The translations under genes were made by a program, and so were the position numbers. 9,897 bases of DNA from an uncultured Synergistales bacterium (lineage in GTDB: Bacteria > Synergistota > Synergistia > Synergistales > Aminobacteriaceae), in the NCBI GenBank assembly GCA_905236605.1, contig CAJORD010000047.1:1-9897 (forward strand), read 5' to 3'. This document shows positions 7,471-9,897 of the stretch, piece by piece. The notes under the pieces are model-generated. The model was not told the origin of the DNA, ran no database searches, and saw only the letters and a list, made by a program, of their open reading frames with translations. The first letter of the stretch is position 1; every line of letters begins with the position of its first letter.

Positions 7471-7708
7471 GTGTGAGTGCCTCCTAAAAAAATTTTATTG
7501 AGATTTATGAATTTCTATGTCGATATTCTACAATAAAAAAATTAGCAGACTGTGTCGTTAAAGTTTTATTAAACTAGCAGTCAGGGAATTTCTATTTGAG
7601 GGGCAGACACTTCGATTTTTGAGAGTCCCATCTCAAGTCGTCTTTGAAGAATATATTTTTTTAGTTTTTTAGCTATAATCAAAAAAAATTATAAGGGGAG
7701 GTTCTTTA
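7471..7708. other. divergent intergenic region between pgk and the exported-protein operon
   Basis: 238 bp with no open reading frame that looks coded. It holds the pgk ribosome site (TAGGAGG on the minus strand, near 7480-7486), AT-rich stretches, and the plus-strand -10 box and ribosome site of the gene at 7709. Short similar words, TTAGCAGACTG near 7542 and CTAGCAGTC near 7575, could be a weak repeated site. I see no riboswitch or strong operator. Confidence 0.6.
7674..7679 (+). promoter_or_regulatory. -10 box for the exported-protein operon
   Basis: A perfect TATAAT lies 29 nt before the ATG at 7709. At 17-18 bp spacing the -35 region is AT-rich and poor (around 7650-7656). A TTGAAG at 7644 is too far, 24 bp away. 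There is no extended TGn. The AAGGGGAGG ribosome site (7693-7701) follows, giving a short leader. Confidence 0.55.
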
Positions 7709-8299
7709 ATGAAAAAATTTTTTGCTTTCGTTTCACTTTTCGTGCTCATGGCCGGACATGCTTGGGCAGACCCTAAAATTACGTTCAACGTTTACAAGTG
7801 TATGGTCTGCGATAAATTATTTCAAAGTTTTCCCGGCGATAACTTAGACGCAAAAGATTTCAGAGATCAGCAACAGCTCCGGCGCGTTTTTCAATTTGGC
7901 GACAGGGGGAAAAATTTTCCTGAATGCAAAAACGGATTCAAATATCATATTTTTGACAAAAAAGGCACAAATACAACCTCGTTTAGCTCTCTCGCAAATT
8001 CAAGCAAGGCTTCAAACGTCGGAGTTATAAAAGATGGCGGCTCTCTCAGCGGAATAAATTTAACCGAGTGGGAATGTGTCTATTGCAAAAAGCATTTTTA
8101 TTCGTTAAACAACGAAAACTTAAACGTCAGGGATTGGGAATTTCAGACAGTTCTCCTTTACAATATGAAAGGACAGGCAATTCCCAAATGCAATGCGCCG
8201 GATACTTGGGGACATATATTTTTCCCGAAAAAAACAAGCTCCGTGAAATCTTATGAACTTGCCACGATCGTTTATGACCTTTATTGGGTTAAAAATTAA
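7709..8299 (+). CDS. exported protein with two C-x2-C...C...H modules, unknown family
   Basis: Unrecognised 196-residue protein. It has a Sec signal peptide with likely cleavage after AWA20, then an internal duplication. Module 1 has Cys31-x2-Cys34, Cys73 and His80. Module 2 has Cys123-x2-Cys126, Cys161 and His169. Both share the layout: aromatic-x-C-x2-C, an F-x-S or Y-S strand, an acidic/Asn-Leu stretch, D-(F/W) with Gln, then x-GK or KG, P-x-C, and H-(I)-F before Lys. The three-cysteine-plus-histidine pattern suggests a zinc-ribbon or rubredoxin-like metal site outside the cytoplasm; disulfide bonding is the alternative. The C-terminus has a conserved SYELATIVYDLYWVKN helix. It is the first gene of a three-gene set and its stop overlaps the ribosome site of the paralogue at 8313. 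The start is supported by a GGGGAGG ribosome site and the signal peptide. Confidence 0.88.
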   Translation: MKKFFAFVSLFVLMAGHAWADPKITFNVYKCMVCDKLFQSFPGDNLDAKDFRDQQQLRRVFQFGDRGKNFPECKNGFKYHIFDKKGTNTTSFSSLANSSKASNVGVIKDGGSLSGINLTEWECVYCKKHFYSLNNENLNVRDWEFQTVLLYNMKGQAIPKCNAPDTWGHIFFPKKTSSVKSYELATIVYDLYWVKN

Positions 8300-8312
8300 G
8301 GAGGTTTTAGTT

Positions 8313-8867
8313 ATGAAAAAATTTTTGCTATGCGCCATGCTGCTGACGTTGACGGCTGGCTGTGCTTTTGCTGACGCGAAAGTCGCTATGGTGAGCTACA
8401 AATGCCTCATCTGCGAGAGATATTATTTCAGCTTTGACGGCGACGAGCTTGACTCTGAAACTCTTAACGATCCTGACATTCAGCCGAAAAGAGTCTTTCA
8501 ACTTTTGGACAGGGGAAAAAATTTAGAGCCTTGCAGCAGCAATTTCAAAGCTCACGTTTTTGAAAGGAAGTCATCGGCAAGCAAGCCTTTAAGCGAAATA
8601 ATCAGGAACGCCTCAAGAATTGCAGTTGTGAAAGACGGACCGAACCTCAAGAACACTACTATATCAACATGGCGCTGTCTTGGACCTGACTGCGGCAAAG
8701 GTCCTTTCTACACTTTGAACGACGAAAGTTTAATGCTTAAAGACTGGGAACAGCAAATCGATAAAATCGTCAGCATGAAAGGCGAAAGAAAAATTCCTAA
8801 GTGTCAATCCCGCTGGACATGGGACACGCTTTTTATCGCGATCCGTCTAAGAAAAATTCTTCTGTAA
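8313..8867 (+). CDS. paralogue of the preceding exported protein, C-terminus frameshifted
   Basis: As read, 184 residues starting at the ATG at 8313, which follows AAGGAGG (8298-8304) by 8 nt and gives a proper signal peptide. An in-frame start 60 bp further upstream lies inside the previous gene and would bury the signal peptide. Cleavage is likely after AFA20. Cys17 in LTAGC could instead be a weak lipobox. Module 1 has Cys31-x2-Cys34, Cys74 and His81, at nearly the same positions as the upstream paralogue. Module 2 has Cys122-x4-Cys127 and Cys164, but the expected histidine is missing. After TW170 the sequence turns into an unrelated arginine/leucine-rich tail. Adding one base near 8821-8823 restores WGHAF and a C-terminus matching the paralogue (stop at 8920, 202 aa). 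It is therefore a recently broken gene, a phase-variable gene, or a sequence error. Function unknown. Confidence 0.85.
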   Translation: MKKFLLCAMLLTLTAGCAFADAKVAMVSYKCLICERYYFSFDGDELDSETLNDPDIQPKRVFQLLDRGKNLEPCSSNFKAHVFERKSSASKPLSEIIRNASRIAVVKDGPNLKNTTISTWRCLGPDCGKGPFYTLNDESLMLKDWEQQIDKIVSMKGERKIPKCQSRWTWDTLFIAIRLRKILL

Positions 8868-8920
8868 CATCCTATCAACTTGCAACGCTTGCTTATGATA
8901 TTTATTATGTCAAAAACTAG
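8821..8920 (+). pseudogene. displaced C-terminal coding remnant of the 8313 gene (+1 frame)
   Basis: In the shifted frame this stretch encodes GHAFYRDPSKKNSS followed by VTSYQLATLAYDIYYVKN and a TAG at 8918-8920. It aligns with the last residues of the upstream paralogue (GHIFFPKKTSSV, KSYELATIVYDLYWVKN). The paralogue has TGGGGAC where this gene has TGGGAC, so loss of one G explains the shift. Confidence 0.88.
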
Positions 8921-8932
8921 GGAGGGATTTTT

Positions 8933-9091
8933 ATGAGAAAAATTACAATCTTAACTGGAATTTTGCTCGCTTTATTAATCTGCACGTCAGCACAGGCCAA
9001 GCTCCCAGAGACTTACAAAGAATTTAAGACACGCTATCAAACCGAAGGCAAAACTGTTGAAGAAAAAGCCGCTGCATTTTCGCGACTTTAG
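8933..9091 (+). pseudogene. 5' fragment of a third exported-protein gene, cut by the IS element
   Basis: A 52-codon reading frame starts at an ATG behind GGAGGG and is spaced 12 nt from the repaired stop of the previous gene, so it belongs to the same operon. It encodes a signal peptide (hydrophobic residues 5-16, likely cleavage after AQA22), then KLPETYKEFKTRYQTEGK and TVEEKAAAF. It then runs into the hairpin of an IS200/IS605 left end and stops at a TAG in the hairpin loop. A mature part of only about 25-30 residues beginning a charged helix suggests that a longer gene was truncated by the insertion. The last few codons (from roughly 9067) belong to the element. It lacks the cysteine module within what remains, so it is not evidently a third paralogue. 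The intact family is unknown to me. Confidence 0.7.
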
Positions 9092-9108
9092 TCGTGAGTT
9101 AAGCGGCT
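9067..9108 (+). repeat. IS200/IS605 left-end subterminal hairpin
   Basis: Inner stem CGCGAC (9081-9086) / GTCGTG (9091-9096) with a TTTA loop resembles the GACTTTAGTC hairpins common at the ends of this family. An outer 7-bp perfect stem AGCCGCT (9067-9073) / AGCGGCT (9102-9108) encloses it with unpaired flanks. Hairpins of this kind are bound as single-stranded DNA by the Y1 transposase. Confidence 0.8.
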
Positions 9109-9125
9109 GATTTTTATTGTACACA

Positions 9126-9134
9126 TGTTATAAT
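9126..9134 (+). promoter_or_regulatory. extended -10 promoter for tnpA
   Basis: TGTTATAAT is a full extended -10 (TGnTATAAT), 17 nt before the tnpA ATG. No good -35 is present at normal spacing, which an extended -10 can tolerate. An AGGTGAG ribosome site lies at 9142-9148. The very short leader would put transcription start near or inside the ribosome site, so activity is uncertain. Confidence 0.45.
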
Positions 9135-9151
9135 AATTAAAAGGTGAGAAA

Positions 9152-9553
9152 ATGGAAGTACATAATGGACGTGGGTACGTATATTCTATACAATATCATC
9201 TTGTATGGTGTGTAAAATATAGAAGAAAGATTATAAATTCGTATATAGAAAAGAGTTTGCTGGAAGTTTTTTATAAAATTTCCAAAGATAATGGTTTTTC
9301 AATAATAGAATGTAATACAGACAAAGATCATGTCCATTTGCTTGTAGACTGTTCTCCTCAACATTATATTCCAGATGTTATAAAAGCTCTTAAAGGTGTT
9401 TCTGCCAGATTGCTAATGAAACAATACGGCGAAGAACTTAGAAAGCAACTATGGGGAGGACATTTATGGAATCCATTGTATTTTGTTGCGACTGTGTCTG
9501 AAAATACACAACAGCAAATTATAAATTACATCAAGAGGCAAAAAGAGAAGTAA
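9152..9553 (+). CDS. tnpA: IS200/IS605-family Y1 (HUH) transposase TnpA
   Basis: A 133-residue single-strand DNA transposase, the normal size for the family, and apparently intact. It cuts and rejoins the top strand at the hairpin ends using one tyrosine. Visible motifs: YHLVWCVKYR (15-24), the metal-binding HUH motif His60-Val-His62 in KDHVHLLVD, the KGVSARLL helix (81-88), the WNPLYFVATV strand (106-115), and the catalytic Tyr126 in IINYIKRQ. The start is set by AGGTGAG just upstream and by the usual family start just before the YHLVW strand. tnpB starts 4 nt after its stop, so the two are likely co-translated. Confidence 0.96.
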   Translation: MEVHNGRGYVYSIQYHLVWCVKYRRKIINSYIEKSLLEVFYKISKDNGFSIIECNTDKDHVHLLVDCSPQHYIPDVIKALKGVSARLLMKQYGEELRKQLWGGHLWNPLYFVATVSENTQQQIINYIKRQKEK

Positions 9554-9557
9554 TCCA

Positions 9558-9897
9558 ATGAAAATAATGTCAACGTATAAAGTTAAAATCGCCTCAACTC
9601 ATGGATCATTTAAAAATACAATAGAAAAATACCGTATGGCGACAGATTTTTTCATTGACATTATACTTAAAGAATGGGTAGTTTTATCAAAGGTAAAATC
9701 GCAATTTTCAAGATTAAGAGAGATAGAAACATTAACACATCAAACTTCAACTAATCTTAATCCAAAATATAATTTCGACAACGATTTTTACAAATTCCCA
9801 AGTTATTTACGAAGAGCTGCGATTAGTGAAGCTATCGGCAAAGTTAGTTCATATAAAAGTAATTATGAAAACTGGCTCAAGGCACAAAAAGAAAAAG
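9558..9897 (+). CDS. tnpB: TnpB (IS605 OrfB) RNA-guided nuclease, N-terminal part, cut by window end
   Basis: 113 codons are visible without a stop, and the gene runs off the window. The segment FDNDFYKFPSYLRRAAISEA followed by IGKVSSYKSNYENW (about 75-108) is characteristic of the N-terminal region of TnpB proteins. The RuvC-like catalytic residues and the zinc finger would lie beyond the edge. In the family, TnpB is a programmable nuclease guided by an RNA made from the element's right end, and it helps the element persist. The start chosen is the ATG 4 nt after tnpA. An ATG at 9567 is an alternative, and the ribosome site is weak (GAGAAG). Whether the rest is intact cannot be seen. Confidence 0.9.
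   Translation, partial: MKIMSTYKVKIASTHGSFKNTIEKYRMATDFFIDIILKEWVVLSKVKSQFSRLREIETLTHQTSTNLNPKYNFDNDFYKFPSYLRRAAISEAIGKVSSYKSNYENWLKAQKEK

Larger units (their letters stand above)
9067..9897 (+). mobile_element. IS200/IS605-family element (tnpA + tnpB), right end outside window
   Basis: Single-strand transposing element defined by a left-end hairpin (9067-9108), an HUH transposase tnpA and the start of tnpB, in the same orientation. Such elements have no terminal inverted repeats and make no target duplication. The exact left border cannot be fixed from one copy: it should lie next to a short target word upstream of the hairpin, probably within about 20 bp of 9067. The element looks more AT-rich in codon use than the upstream genes, consistent with horizontal acquisition. 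Confidence 0.9.

Noticed and set aside
8253..8312. Upstream in-frame start for the second paralogue (adds 20 residues)
   Set aside because: It overlaps the end of the preceding gene, lacks a ribosome site and would bury the signal peptide. The ATG at 8313 has AAGGAGG and a normal signal sequence.
1..9897. CRISPR arrays, tRNA or rRNA genes
   Set aside because: No spaced direct repeats of CRISPR type, no tRNA-like cloverleaf or T-loop word in a plausible context, and no rRNA motifs were seen in the non-coding stretches.

Overview
The window looks like chromosomal DNA of an anaerobic, diderm-type bacterium. The best guess is Synergistota, with Negativicutes as the alternative. The reasons are a type IV prepilin with a short leader and the MMMLSS...SDLRNLKTAALAWYADN style of N-terminal helix, a B12-dependent (class II) ribonucleotide reductase, several signal-peptide proteins, and AT-rich spacers between genes of moderate GC. 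No rRNA or tRNA is present to settle this, so the phylum is inference.

Layout. (1) 1-995, plus strand: two tandem type IV prepilin-like genes, the first cut by the window start, ending in a strong terminator. At least 73 bp of the two genes is identical, while their 3' halves have diverged. (2) 1028-3633, minus strand: nrdJ, with its own terminator facing the pilin terminator. (3) 3655-7470, minus strand: a likely operon pgk - tpiA - unknown exported 562-residue protein, closed by a strong hairpin terminator whose U-tract ends about 20 nt before the nrdJ start. The pgk-tpiA spacer carries degenerate 7-bp repeats and a long hairpin. (4) 7471-7708: divergent intergenic region. (5) 7709-9091, plus strand: a promoter and three closely spaced genes for small exported proteins. 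The first two are paralogues, each made of two copies of a C-x2/4-C...C-x6/7-H module that I do not recognise. The second has lost its C-terminus through a 1-base deletion in a G-run. The third is cut after about 45-50 codons. (6) From about 9067 to the window end: an IS200/IS605-family element with a left-end hairpin, a complete Y1 (HUH) transposase tnpA, and the start of tnpB. It has apparently inserted into the third gene.

Functionally, region 3 is central glycolysis (PGK and TIM) with an unexplained exported passenger, and region 2 supplies deoxyribonucleotides. Regions 1 and 5-6 are the accessory part: surface and secreted proteins showing duplication, sequence homogenisation, a frameshift and an IS insertion. 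The best candidates for something undescribed are the duplicated Cys/His-module secreted proteins (7709-8920) and the mosaic tandem pilins (1-942).
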